Origin: UBA2259 sp964543485
Lineage (GTDB): Bacteria; Patescibacteriota; Dojkabacteria; SC72
Reading direction: 5' to 3'
Length of the DNA: 58,571 nucleotides
NCBI GenBank assembly: GCA_964543485.1
Contig: CAZIYI010000003.1
Span: 1 to 58,571 of the forward strand
Position 1 is the first letter of the stretch, and each line of letters opens with the position of its first letter. Under the pieces are notes generated by a model, which was not told the DNA's origin, made no database searches, and saw only the letters and a list, made by a program, of their open reading frames with translations. Position numbers and translations under genes: made by a program. Of this stretch, positions 1 to 8,027 are shown one piece after another.

Positions 1-126
1 CCAACTACTATTCATCCAACTTAAGACCTCTGGGGTATCTCTAGTTGAAGAATAGTAAAGTACTCCTGCAGCTACTACAACTACCATTGATGACATTATT
101 GCTACAGCTTTGGGAGTTATTTTCAT
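1..126 (-). CDS. Partial N-terminus of a membrane-anchored or secreted protein
   Basis: The reading frame starts at an ATG whose first base is position 126 and runs off the window edge, giving 42 residues. The N-terminus has a short basic start (MKITPK) followed by an uninterrupted hydrophobic stretch of about 18 residues rich in Val and Ala, which fits a signal anchor or signal peptide. It lies 19 bp downstream of the RNA methyltransferase on the same strand, so it is probably the last or next gene of that run. No family can be assigned from this fragment. Confidence 0.55.
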   Translation of the reverse strand, partial: MKITPKAVAIMSSMVVVVAAGVLYYSSTRDTPEVLSWMNSSW

Positions 127-145
127 AAATATATATTACCAGAGT

Positions 146-604
146 CTAATCTTTTTTTCTTGTTATCTCATAGAGTAATATTGATGCACAGTTTGCAACA
201 TTTAGAGATTCCTTTTTACCTCTCATTGGGATATATATTTTTTTATCTACTCTATCTAAAATATCTTGATTTACTCCCCTTTTCTCATGACCAAATACTA
301 ATGCTATCTTATTTGGATATTTTATATGTTGGAAGTTTAGTGCGTCATCTGTTAACTCAACTGAATATATTGGAATACCCATCTCTTTAATTTCTTCTAT
401 TGCTTCCATCGTTGTGTCATAGTGCTCAGAAGGAATCATCTCTGTTGCACCCAATGCTGTTTTATCTAATTTGGGATTATCAATATCTGTTGTCATACCA
501 CATAGGTATATCTTTTTAACACTACCTGCTCCATCTGCGGATCTAAATATACTTCCTACATTAAAAGCAGATCTAATATTGTCTAAGACGATGTGTATTT
601 CCAT
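146..604 (-). CDS. TrmH/SpoU-family RNA 2'-O-methyltransferase
   Basis: This 152-residue protein is a minimal SPOUT-class RNA ribose methyltransferase using S-adenosylmethionine. Visible family motifs are the N-terminal NIRSAFNVGSIFRSADGAG (motif 1, with the catalytic Arg), FGHEKRGV in the middle (motif 2) and PMRGKKESLNVANCASI near the C-terminus (motif 3), the last two forming the trefoil knot that binds the cofactor. The N-terminal substrate-binding domain of longer TrmH/RlmB proteins is missing, so the target (tRNA or rRNA) cannot be named. Its ATG overlaps the recG stop codon in a TAATG arrangement, which suggests translational coupling. Confidence 0.9.
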   Translation of the reverse strand: MEIHIVLDNIRSAFNVGSIFRSADGAGSVKKIYLCGMTTDIDNPKLDKTALGATEMIPSEHYDTTMEAIEEIKEMGIPIYSVELTDDALNFQHIKYPNKIALVFGHEKRGVNQDILDRVDKKIYIPMRGKKESLNVANCASILLYEITRKKD

Positions 605-2625
605 TACTTAAATATATTTTCTAATATGTAATTTAAGTTCATATTATCATCTTTTACTAACTCTTTTGCAACAGATTTAGCTCTTTTAAACATATCTATA
701 TCTGTAAGAGATGCAATCTTAAATTGAGGTATACCTGACTGTTTAATACCGTATACCTCTCCTGGGCCTCTTCTTTCTAAGTCATACTCTGCTACATCAA
801 AACCAGATGGATGGGATGCAAAGTATTTTAATCTATCTATTACAACAGTATTGCCCTGTTCATTTAAACTAGGTATTACAAAGCAGTATGATTCCTTTTC
901 TCCTCGTCCAACTCTTCCTCTTAATTGATGTAGCTGTGCTAATCCGAATCTATGAGCGTCTTCGATTACCATTACTGTAGCATCTGGCATATCTATACCT
1001 ACCTCTATTACAGATGTAGATACTAAAACATTAATCTTTTTGTTTTTAAATCTTTCAAGTATCCCTATTTTCTCTTTCTCTTTTAGCTTTCCATGCATTA
1101 ATTCAATTTTAATATCTTTAAAGTGAATATTTTTAAGATTTTCAAATTCAGTTAAAACTGCTTTAGCATCTAAAGTAGCACTTTCTTCGATGAGGGGGTA
1201 AACAATGAATGCTTGCTCTGTATATTTACTTTCTTTGATCTTTCTATTTATCCAATCAAAACAATCAGGTCTTTTAGAATATGGTACATACTTTGTAATT
1301 ATTTCTTTTTGCATCTTTGGTTTCTCTTTTATTGTGGAGACTTCTACATTACCAAATACAACCTCTGTTAAGCTCCTTGGTATGGGTGTAGCTGTCATTG
1401 TTAAGTAGTGGGGTATCTTTGCTCCTCCTTTCAGTAACTTCTCTCTTTGCTCTACACCAAATCTATGTTGTTCATCAACTATTACTAAATTGAGATTATC
1501 AGGTATATCGCTTTTAAAAAGTATTGCGTGTGTACCAACTATTAGTGTGTTTGGAGATTTAGCTTTGGTTTTTTTACTAGATATCCATATCTCTATATCT
1601 ATATCAAATGGTTTGAGTAGTTTGTTAAATGTTTCAAAATGTTGTTGAGCAAGTACTGTTGTTGGTGCAAGTATTACAGCACTAAACCCATTTCTAATAC
1701 ACTGAAGTATTGCTAAAGCCGCTACTACTGTTTTACCACTACCTACATCTCCATTAAGTAGGCGATTCATAGGTTTGTTTTTAGACATATCCTTGAGTAT
1801 CTCGTCAATACTTTTTAGTTGGTCATCTGTAAGGGTAAATGGTAGTGAATTAAGAAACTCTTTTGAAAGATTTTTATCTTCAACTATTTTTAAAGATTTT
1901 AATTTTGATCTTTTCTTTTTATCCTTTTCAATATCTATCCCTATTCTTAGCATTTCATCAAAAGCGAGACGCTCTCTTGCTTTAAGTAAAACATCTTGAG
2001 AGTTAGGAAAGTGTATCTGTTGAATACTTTCACCTAGCAGTGGGAGATTCTCTTTTTTAAGGAATGTATTTGGTATTGGGTCTTTTACTAATTGAGTAAC
2101 ATCTTTTTCTAATGGTAGTATTGTATTTCTAATATATCTAGATGATATACCCTCTGTTTCGTGATATATCCCAATTATTTTCCCTAAATGTTTTTGTAAG
2201 GATATATCTCCCGTATATTTCTCATACTTTGGGTTGTATATATTTTTAGTTTTACCTTTTTCTGAAATCTTTCCATCAAATATATACCACTCACCAATTT
2301 TAAATGTTTTAGTAAGGTAGCTTTGGTTAAAGAAAGATATATCTAGCGTAGCGTCAAATTGGTCTACTACTTTTACTTTTGTTAATACTTTTCTTGTTCT
2401 AGTGTAAATATTTTTTGATTCCACTATTTGAGCAAGAAATGTTCCCTCTTGAATGGATTTGAAATCTTCTATGTTTAATATCTCTGATGTATCTCTGTAT
2501 CTAAAAGGTATATGAAAGAGTAAATCTCTAATTGTAAATATATTAAGATTTGAAAATTTTTTCTCTTGTGCTAAGCCAATCCCATGAAGAGATGTAATTG
2601 GTTCATCTATTGAGGTAAAGCTCAT
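604..2625 (-). CDS. recG: ATP-dependent DNA helicase RecG
   Basis: A 673-residue helicase for remodelling stalled replication forks and Holliday junctions. The N-terminal wedge/OB region (about residues 60-150) precedes a superfamily 2 core: Walker A GDVGSGKT near residue 295, the DEQH box in VIVDEQHRFG, TATPIPRS (motif III), and the GRVGRG motif VI with the RecG-typical C-terminus containing RRGPGE. Length is close to the usual 670-700. It sits 2 bp from a 37-residue membrane protein upstream and is coupled to the SPOUT methyltransferase downstream. No altered catalytic residue was noticed. Confidence 0.97.
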   Translation of the reverse strand: MSFTSIDEPITSLHGIGLAQEKKFSNLNIFTIRDLLFHIPFRYRDTSEILNIEDFKSIQEGTFLAQIVESKNIYTRTRKVLTKVKVVDQFDATLDISFFNQSYLTKTFKIGEWYIFDGKISEKGKTKNIYNPKYEKYTGDISLQKHLGKIIGIYHETEGISSRYIRNTILPLEKDVTQLVKDPIPNTFLKKENLPLLGESIQQIHFPNSQDVLLKARERLAFDEMLRIGIDIEKDKKKRSKLKSLKIVEDKNLSKEFLNSLPFTLTDDQLKSIDEILKDMSKNKPMNRLLNGDVGSGKTVVAALAILQCIRNGFSAVILAPTTVLAQQHFETFNKLLKPFDIDIEIWISSKKTKAKSPNTLIVGTHAILFKSDIPDNLNLVIVDEQHRFGVEQREKLLKGGAKIPHYLTMTATPIPRSLTEVVFGNVEVSTIKEKPKMQKEIITKYVPYSKRPDCFDWINRKIKESKYTEQAFIVYPLIEESATLDAKAVLTEFENLKNIHFKDIKIELMHGKLKEKEKIGILERFKNKKINVLVSTSVIEVGIDMPDATVMVIEDAHRFGLAQLHQLRGRVGRGEKESYCFVIPSLNEQGNTVVIDRLKYFASHPSGFDVAEYDLERRGPGEVYGIKQSGIPQFKIASLTDIDMFKRAKSVAKELVKDDNMNLNYILENIFK

Positions 2626-2627
2626 TA

Positions 2628-2741
2628 TTAAATTGAGTCAAGTACTGAAAGTATTATTGGGATAGCCATACTTCCTAGCATAATGATAGCTATAAAGATA
2701 CTGACTATTTTTGTGAGTAAATCTTTCTTCTTTTTGTTCAT
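2628..2741 (-). CDS. Small single-span membrane protein, 37 aa
   Basis: Between recG and the relA-like gene there is a complete short reading frame, ATG at 2741 and TAA at 2630-2628. It starts MNKKKKDLLTK and continues with about 20 hydrophobic residues ending in a short polar tail. A lysine cluster followed by one helix is the layout of a real small inner-membrane protein, in line with the positive-inside rule. It fills an otherwise empty gap and ends 2 bp before recG. It resembles in layout the tiny KKKK-plus-one-helix proteins of Firmicutes (DUF4044-like), but that is only a visual resemblance. Confidence 0.5.
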   Translation of the reverse strand: MNKKKKDLLTKIVSIFIAIIMLGSMAIPIILSVLDSI

Positions 2742-2760
2742 AAAGATATTTTACTAGTAT

Positions 2761-4221
2761 CTAAGAATTTTTCCAAGTTTTTTGTATTTTGGTTTTTGTA
2801 GATGGAGAATTAGCGTATTGTAACCATTCCTGTTTAACACTTTTTTTACCAACCTGTGTTTTAATTTCAATTGTATCTCCTGTTTTAACTTCGTAATCTA
2901 ATTTCTCAGCTTTCCCATTTACTTTGCCAGATACCATTGCGTAACCAATATCAGTGTGTACTTTAAAAGCAAAATCTACAACAGTATCCCCCTTATCAAG
3001 CTGTATGATTTTTCCTTTAGGAGTAAATGCATATATATTGGTGGGAAAGATTTCAACAGGTATAGGGTTTGAAATGTTAGTTTCTCTTAGGGATATATGT
3101 TCGTTAATTCCCTTATGTACATCTTCTACCCAGTTATAGTTATCTGTTGGTTTGGCATATCTACTTTGACTCTCCTTGTATGCAATATGTGAAGCAGGAC
3201 CGTAGGTATTGTGGTAATACATATCTTTAGTCATAATCTGGATTTCAATTATATTTGGAGATACTTGATCTAAGACAATTGGTCCTTGTAGTGCTTTGTA
3301 CCCATTTGGTTTTGGGTGTGTAATGTAATCATCAAACTCCTCTGTAAGGATATCTCCTTTATCCATAATTTTTTCAAGCACATTAAAACAGTCATCAGCC
3401 ATATCTGTTATTACTCTAAAGGCAAGTAGGTCACGTATATTACTAATATTTATATTATGACCCTCTTTAAGCTGTTTTTTCTGTTTGTTGTATATACTGT
3501 AAATACTTTTTACTCTTCCATATACGGTTAGGTTAGGAGAGATATCTTTTAATACATTTTTAAAATATTCTAGATATTTATGTAACATTTCTTGGGTAAA
3601 ATTATTCTCTTGCATCTTACTTTTAATAATTGTGTACTCTTCCGGTCTGTATATTTTTAGAGCTTTTTCCTCTATCTCTTTTTTAATGGAATCTAAGTTA
3701 AGATACTCCGCTAATGGTGCATATATGTATATGATTTTTTGGATTTTTGAACTTAATCTATCTTTTGGCATATATTCAATTGTTCTTACATTGTCTAAAG
3801 TATCAGCCAGTTTGATTAGTATATGTCTTAGATCTTTAGCGTTGTTTAAAATGAACTTTGTTATTATTGTATATTCCGTTTGTGTACTAGCAGTTGCTTT
3901 ACTAATATCGTTGTACTGTTTTACTAATTGTATTACATCTTCTCCAAAATTATTTTTAATTTCAAAAGATATCTCTCCCTCTTTATCTGGTGAATTGGTA
4001 ATACTGTTGTGGAGTAAACCCGCTATGATGGTGTTAGTGTCCATTCCCATTTGGGCAAGTGTAATTCCAATTCTTAGAGAATGGTTAACATATGGTTCGC
4101 CAGAAAATCTCATTTGAGCTTTATGATATTTTTTAGCCAAAAGTATTGCTTCTGATATTGGTTGTAAGAAGTTTTGGGGACTTAACTCTTTTAATTTGTT
4201 TATGTATGTTTCAGTATCCAT
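2761..4221 (-). CDS. relA: RelA/SpoT-family (p)ppGpp synthetase with degenerate hydrolase domain
   Basis: This 486-residue alarmone synthetase has an HD region (about 25-150), a nucleotidyltransferase domain (about 230-350) and a TGS domain (about 390-455, with VEIFPTNIYAFTPKG). It lacks the C-terminal ZBD/ACT part of full-length Rel (about 740 residues). In the HD region the usual HD..ED is replaced: residues 71-76 read HNSITN, so the metal-binding Asp and the catalytic Glu-Asp are gone, although D141 (LADTLDN) remains. The synthetase carries EFDD at 296-299, the acidic motif of synthetase-only RelA, rather than RxKD of bifunctional enzymes. It should make but not degrade (p)ppGpp. A terminator-like hairpin lies just before its ATG. 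Confidence 0.93.
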   Translation of the reverse strand: MDTETYINKLKELSPQNFLQPISEAILLAKKYHKAQMRFSGEPYVNHSLRIGITLAQMGMDTNTIIAGLLHNSITNSPDKEGEISFEIKNNFGEDVIQLVKQYNDISKATASTQTEYTIITKFILNNAKDLRHILIKLADTLDNVRTIEYMPKDRLSSKIQKIIYIYAPLAEYLNLDSIKKEIEEKALKIYRPEEYTIIKSKMQENNFTQEMLHKYLEYFKNVLKDISPNLTVYGRVKSIYSIYNKQKKQLKEGHNINISNIRDLLAFRVITDMADDCFNVLEKIMDKGDILTEEFDDYITHPKPNGYKALQGPIVLDQVSPNIIEIQIMTKDMYYHNTYGPASHIAYKESQSRYAKPTDNYNWVEDVHKGINEHISLRETNISNPIPVEIFPTNIYAFTPKGKIIQLDKGDTVVDFAFKVHTDIGYAMVSGKVNGKAEKLDYEVKTGDTIEIKTQVGKKSVKQEWLQYANSPSTKTKIQKTWKNS

Positions 4222-4229
4222 AGAAAGAA

Positions 4230-4270
4230 AAATCCCTTTAGGGGATTTATAAATATATATTTATATCCCC
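4230..4270 (-). promoter_or_regulatory. Alternative hairpins (terminator/antiterminator-like) between tyrS and relA
   Basis: Read on the minus strand there are three arms: GGGGAT (4265-4270 complement), then AAATCCCC (4241-4248 complement), then GGGATTT (4230-4236 complement) followed by TTCTTTCT and the relA ATG. Arm 2 can pair with arm 1 through an AT-rich stem, or with arm 3 in a 7-bp stem with a 5-nt loop and a U-rich tail, which is terminator-like. The two pairings exclude each other. It may simply be the tyrS terminator, but the arrangement is that of an attenuator. Confidence 0.45.
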
Positions 4271-4275
4271 AATAT

Positions 4276-5484
4276 TTACGAAGTAATTTTTAATTGATAT
4301 ATGTGTCTACCACACTTGAGTATACACTCTTTATCTATACTCATATTCCAATTAGTTACCTTTTGACCATCGATACCTACAGCTCCTTGCTCAACTAATC
4401 TTTTTGCTTGTGACTTACTATCAGCAATATCGCAAAAAACAATTAAATCAAGTATTCCAATATTGTTCTGGTTTATCTGTTTAACAGGAATCTCTGTATT
4501 TATCTCTTTCTTTTGGAATATGCTTTCAAAGTAATCTTGTGCTTTCTTAGCTTCAATCTCACCTTTTATATCTTTAGTAACTTCAAATGCCAATATTTTT
4601 TTAAGAGCCATTGGGTTTTCGTTTGATTCTAATCTCTTTTTTATCTCTTCAACTTGGTCTAACTCGTAGTTAGTAAGTATTTCAAAAGCGATAGGGAGAA
4701 GTTTGTCATCAAAGGTCATAACTTTTCCAAAGATATCATTTGCACTATCATTTAAAGAAATCATATTACCTTCTGATTTACCCATTTTTTTACCATCACT
4801 TGTTTCAAGAAGCTTACCAGCTACAACAATTTTTTCTTTTCCTAGTTTGTTCATTACCAGATCTCTTCCTGCAAGCATATTAAATAGTTGATCATTTCCA
4901 CCTACCTCTACATCGATACCCATCATTACAGAGTCATATCCTTGCATTAGTGGGTAGAGGAATTCATTTAAGTATATTGGTTTATCTTCTTGTAATCTTT
5001 TTTGGAACATATTTCTTTTAATCATCTGTTGTACAGTAAACAGCGATGCCAATTCAATTATGTCACCAAAATTTAGTGGCTCTAACCATTGACTGTTATA
5101 TACTACTTTAACAGGATTCTCTTTATTGGAGATGTCTATGAAATGTGATGCTTGCTCAACATATATCTTCATATTCTCTTCGACTTGTTCTTTTGAAAGT
5201 TTTACTCTTGCAGATGTTTTATCTGAAGGGTCTCCTATCCTAGCTGTAAAATCTCCTATTACAAAAAAAACCTGATGTCCTAGTTTTCTAAAGTCTTCTA
5301 ATTTTCTCATACCTACACTGTGTCCGATATGGAGTGTAGGCGCTGTTGGATCAAATCCTTGATATACATTAATTTTCTTACCACTAAGGAGTAATTCTTT
5401 TAGTGCATTTTGTGAAGGGAGTATCTGTTCTACTGCTTTGTTTAATATTCTATTTATTATTTTCTCGTCCTTTAAAATTTCCAT
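4276..5484 (-). CDS. tyrS: Tyrosyl-tRNA synthetase
   Basis: A class I aminoacyl-tRNA synthetase charging tRNA-Tyr, 402 residues from the chosen ATG at 5484. It shows the HIGH motif in PTLHIGHSVGM, the TyrRS sequence GDFTARIGDPS, and GKKMGKSEGN as the KMSKS-type loop. The C-terminus is an S4 RNA-binding domain (about 335-402: SKSQAKRLVEQGAVGIDG). The frame is open upstream for another 48 codons, but those overlap rarA and are unlike TyrRS. A perfect TATAAT at 5494-5499 lies 9 nt before the chosen ATG, supporting this start and a leaderless message. Confidence 0.96.
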   Translation of the reverse strand: MEILKDEKIINRILNKAVEQILPSQNALKELLLSGKKINVYQGFDPTAPTLHIGHSVGMRKLEDFRKLGHQVFFVIGDFTARIGDPSDKTSARVKLSKEQVEENMKIYVEQASHFIDISNKENPVKVVYNSQWLEPLNFGDIIELASLFTVQQMIKRNMFQKRLQEDKPIYLNEFLYPLMQGYDSVMMGIDVEVGGNDQLFNMLAGRDLVMNKLGKEKIVVAGKLLETSDGKKMGKSEGNMISLNDSANDIFGKVMTFDDKLLPIAFEILTNYELDQVEEIKKRLESNENPMALKKILAFEVTKDIKGEIEAKKAQDYFESIFQKKEINTEIPVKQINQNNIGILDLIVFCDIADSKSQAKRLVEQGAVGIDGQKVTNWNMSIDKECILKCGRHIYQLKITS

Positions 5485-5493
5485 ATCTTTTGT

Positions 5494-5499
5494 ATTATA
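5494..5499 (-). promoter_or_regulatory. -10 box of tyrS, leaderless
   Basis: TATAAT on the minus strand, 9 nt upstream of the tyrS ATG and inside the 40-bp gap after rarA. Transcription would start within a few bases of the start codon. Confidence 0.55.
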
Positions 5500-5524
5500 T
5501 ATTCTGTGATAGAAATTTACAAAG

Positions 5525-6736
5525 CTATTTAAGATATTTCCTATTCTTAAGTTTGTCAGGTAAACACTGCTGTTCAGATTTCTTATTAGGTAGATCATGA
5601 TCATACTCATAACCCTTACCATATCCAAGGTCTTTCATAAGCTTGGTTTCAGGATTACGTATATTTAAAGGTACAGGTAAATTCCCATATTTTTTTATAT
5701 CTTCTTTTACACTTAACTCTGCCATATATGCACTGTTATCCTTTTTTGCTTTAGAAAGATATATAGCAAGTTGAATTAGAAAAACACTACACTCTGGCAT
5801 ACCTAATTTCTGACATGCCTCATATACACTGTTTGCAAGTATTACTGCTTGTGGATCAGCATTACCTACATCCTCACTTGCAAACCTAAGTAATCTTCTT
5901 GCAACATACAAAGGATCCTCTCCTGCACTTAACATTCGCTCAACCCAGTACACAGCCGCATCAGGATTAGAAGACCTCATTGATTTATGTATAGCAGAGA
6001 TAATGTTGAAGTGCTCTTCTCCCTGTTTGTCATAGTACAAAGGTTTTTGTACTACCTCTTTTATCTCTTTTTCTGAAATGGTTAGTTTATCACCTTCCTT
6101 TGTATTAGCTTCTGAGAGAGTAACACTCATCTCTAATATATTTAATGCAGATCTAATATCTCCATTAGATAGTTCACTAATTAATTCTATAATCTTTTTA
6201 CTAATTTTGTACTTAGGATATTCTTTTTTTATAACCCTTTTCAAAAGAATAGATATGTCTTCTGTAGTGTGTTGATTAAAAACAAATACCTTGGTTCTTG
6301 ATAGTAATGCACTAATTATTGTAAACGAGGGATTTTCTGTAGTAGCTCCTATCAATGTAATTACACCTTTTTCAACATACGGAAGTAGTGTATCTTGTTG
6401 TGCTTTGTTCCATCTATGTATCTCATCTAAAAAGAGCATTGTCTTCTTATTATACTGTTGGTTATTAATAGCAATCTTTAATATCTTTCTTAAATCTTCT
6501 TTACCACTATTTACAGCTTGCATCTTGTAAAAATCGTAATACAGATTTAAGGATATGATATATGCCAAAGTAGTTTTACCAGTACCAGGAGGACCCCAGA
6601 AAATCATAGAGGGAACTTTACCAAGTGAAAGAAATTTTCTAATGGGACCATTAGGACCAATTAAGTGTTGTTGTCCAACAAAATCATCTAAATTCGTAGG
6701 TCTATATTTTGAAGCTAAAGGTTCATATACTGCCAT
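5525..6736 (-). CDS. rarA: Replication-associated recombination protein RarA (MgsA), AAA+ ATPase
   Basis: A clamp-loader-like AAA+ ATPase acting at stalled replication forks. Residues about 1-20 match the family opening (PLASKYRPTNLDDFVGQQHL). Walker A is WGPPGTGKTT, Walker B is MLFLDEIHRWNKAQQD, sensor 1 is LIGATTENPSF, and the C-terminal tetramerisation region contains GEDPLYVARRLLRFASEDVG. An ATG three codons upstream (6745) exists, but it lies inside a perfect TATAAT box (6744-6749) located 7 nt before the ATG at 6736, so the downstream start is preferred (403 residues). It lies head-to-tail after the membrane methyltransferase, 24 bp away. Confidence 0.96.
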   Translation of the reverse strand: MAVYEPLASKYRPTNLDDFVGQQHLIGPNGPIRKFLSLGKVPSMIFWGPPGTGKTTLAYIISLNLYYDFYKMQAVNSGKEDLRKILKIAINNQQYNKKTMLFLDEIHRWNKAQQDTLLPYVEKGVITLIGATTENPSFTIISALLSRTKVFVFNQHTTEDISILLKRVIKKEYPKYKISKKIIELISELSNGDIRSALNILEMSVTLSEANTKEGDKLTISEKEIKEVVQKPLYYDKQGEEHFNIISAIHKSMRSSNPDAAVYWVERMLSAGEDPLYVARRLLRFASEDVGNADPQAVILANSVYEACQKLGMPECSVFLIQLAIYLSKAKKDNSAYMAELSVKEDIKKYGNLPVPLNIRNPETKLMKDLGYGKGYEYDHDLPNKKSEQQCLPDKLKNRKYLK

Positions 6737-6743
6737 GTATACC

Positions 6744-6749
6744 ATTATA
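6744..6749 (-). promoter_or_regulatory. -10 box of rarA, leaderless
   Basis: TATAAT on the minus strand followed by 7 nt and the ATG of rarA, the same spacing as at secG. It contains the alternative upstream ATG, which argues against that ATG being used. Confidence 0.6.
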
Positions 6750-6760
6750 CATATATCATA

Positions 6761-7288
6761 CTAGAAGGTATACTCGTATACCTTTTCATTACCAACTCGT
6801 ATCGCTTTCCCCTTTGCATTGGGTATTTCATTCATATATGAATATACTCTACTACCCTTTTTTAATTCTTTCTTAAACTTTTTACTAAGTACTTCTAATA
6901 CATCAGAAGGTAAACAACAATATATTACATCATACTCTTTAAGATTTACTTTAAAAAAATCTTCTTCAATATATTGTATCTTCCTATTAAACGGATAGAA
7001 TATTAACTTAGTTAGTTTTACAAACATCAATAATACAGGGCTAACTTCGTATCCCACACTACTACATTTGTACATTCTGTATGTAGAAAAAACTACTCTA
7101 CCATCACCACATCCCAAATCAGCAAATTTATCATTTTTACCTAACTTAAAATATTTAACAATCTCTTTTAATATCTTACTTGGGGTTGTGTAAAATGGAG
7201 AGAAAAAATTAAAAACGATTGAAACAATGTATGCAAGCAGTATTAACAGAAGTAATGTATTTATTGCCAGTGCTAAACCGTTTGGCAT
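6761..7288 (-). CDS. Membrane-anchored class I SAM methyltransferase, FAM173/DOT1-like
   Basis: 175 residues: one N-terminal transmembrane helix (about 5-30) followed by a compact Rossmann methyltransferase. The SAM-binding motif is FADLGCGDGRVVF near residue 57, followed by the acidic turn GYEVSPVLL and the post-II motif DVIYCCLP. The order of helix, 'DLGCGDGRv', 'GyE', then 'EL..GsRVysy' resembles the FAM173 family of lysine methyltransferases (mitochondrial ATPSCKMT and its prokaryotic relatives), so a protein substrate at the membrane is possible. That assignment is by motif memory only. It is divergent from truB with 38 bp between starts. Confidence 0.75.
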   Translation of the reverse strand: MPNGLALAINTLLLLILLAYIVSIVFNFFSPFYTTPSKILKEIVKYFKLGKNDKFADLGCGDGRVVFSTYRMYKCSSVGYEVSPVLLMFVKLTKLIFYPFNRKIQYIEEDFFKVNLKEYDVIYCCLPSDVLEVLSKKFKKELKKGSRVYSYMNEIPNAKGKAIRVGNEKVYEYTF

Positions 7289-7326
7289 ATGAGATAATTG
7301 GTAGATTAATTAATGTATATGTATAT

Positions 7327-8016
7327 ATGATAGACGGAATTTTAATAATAGACAAGGAGGAAGGTATTACTTCATATGATGTAATTAGGAAATTAAAAAG
7401 AGTAATTGGAAAAGATCAAAAGATTGGCCATGCAGGAACACTAGACCCATTTGCAACAGGTCTACTAGTCATTCTTTTAGGTAGGGCAACCAAAATGATG
7501 AATACTTTTCATACATATGAAAAAACATATTTGGTTGAGGGAGAGTTAGGATACTCTACAGATACTCAGGATAGGGATGGAGTAATTGTAAAGAAAGATG
7601 AATCAAAAACAGTACCATCAAGAGATGAAATAGAAGGTATCATTGAAAACCATTTTATTGGGAATATCACTCAGATACCTCCTATGTATTCTGCAAAGAA
7701 AGTGCAAGGAATAAAGGCATATGATTTAGCAAGAGACGGGAAAGAGGTAGAACTTAAGCCAGTTAATATTTCTGTTTCTCAGTTTGAGGTATATGAATAC
7801 GAGTATCCGATATTAAAATGTAAAATTAAATGTTCAACTGGAACATACATTAGAACTTTAATACATGATTTAGGTATGAAATTAGGTACATACGCTACTA
7901 CGAAAGAGTTAAGAAGGGTAACCATTGGAAGTTTTGATGTTAAAGAGGCGGTACTAAGCAAAGATATTACAGATGAAGACAGAGAAAATATTTTAAGAAG
8001 AGTAATTAAGATTTAG
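7327..8016 (+). CDS. truB: tRNA pseudouridine(55) synthase TruB
   Basis: Makes pseudouridine 55 in the T-loop of tRNAs. The 229-residue protein from the ATG at 7327 begins MIDGILIIDKEEGITSYDV, the usual TruB opening; the open frame extends upstream but overlaps the divergent methyltransferase gene. The catalytic Asp lies in GHAGTLDPFATGLLV; KTYLVEGELGYSTDTQDRDG and KCSTGTYIRTLIHDLG are further family motifs. The C-terminal PUA domain of longer TruB proteins is absent or minimal. The region before the ATG is an AT-rich TATATG-type sequence. It is followed 11 bp later by rsmI. Confidence 0.95.
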   Translation: MIDGILIIDKEEGITSYDVIRKLKRVIGKDQKIGHAGTLDPFATGLLVILLGRATKMMNTFHTYEKTYLVEGELGYSTDTQDRDGVIVKKDESKTVPSRDEIEGIIENHFIGNITQIPPMYSAKKVQGIKAYDLARDGKEVELKPVNISVSQFEVYEYEYPILKCKIKCSTGTYIRTLIHDLGMKLGTYATTKELRRVTIGSFDVKEAVLSKDITDEDRENILRRVIKI

Positions 8017-8027
8017 ATATTAAATAT

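Noticed and set aside
5485..5628. 48-codon N-terminal extension of tyrS
   Set aside because: It overlaps rarA, contains the TATAAT box of tyrS, and bears no resemblance to tyrosyl-tRNA synthetases.
7219..7326. N-terminal extension of truB
   Set aside because: It lies on the complement of the methyltransferase start region; TruB proteins begin at the MIDGILIIDK segment.
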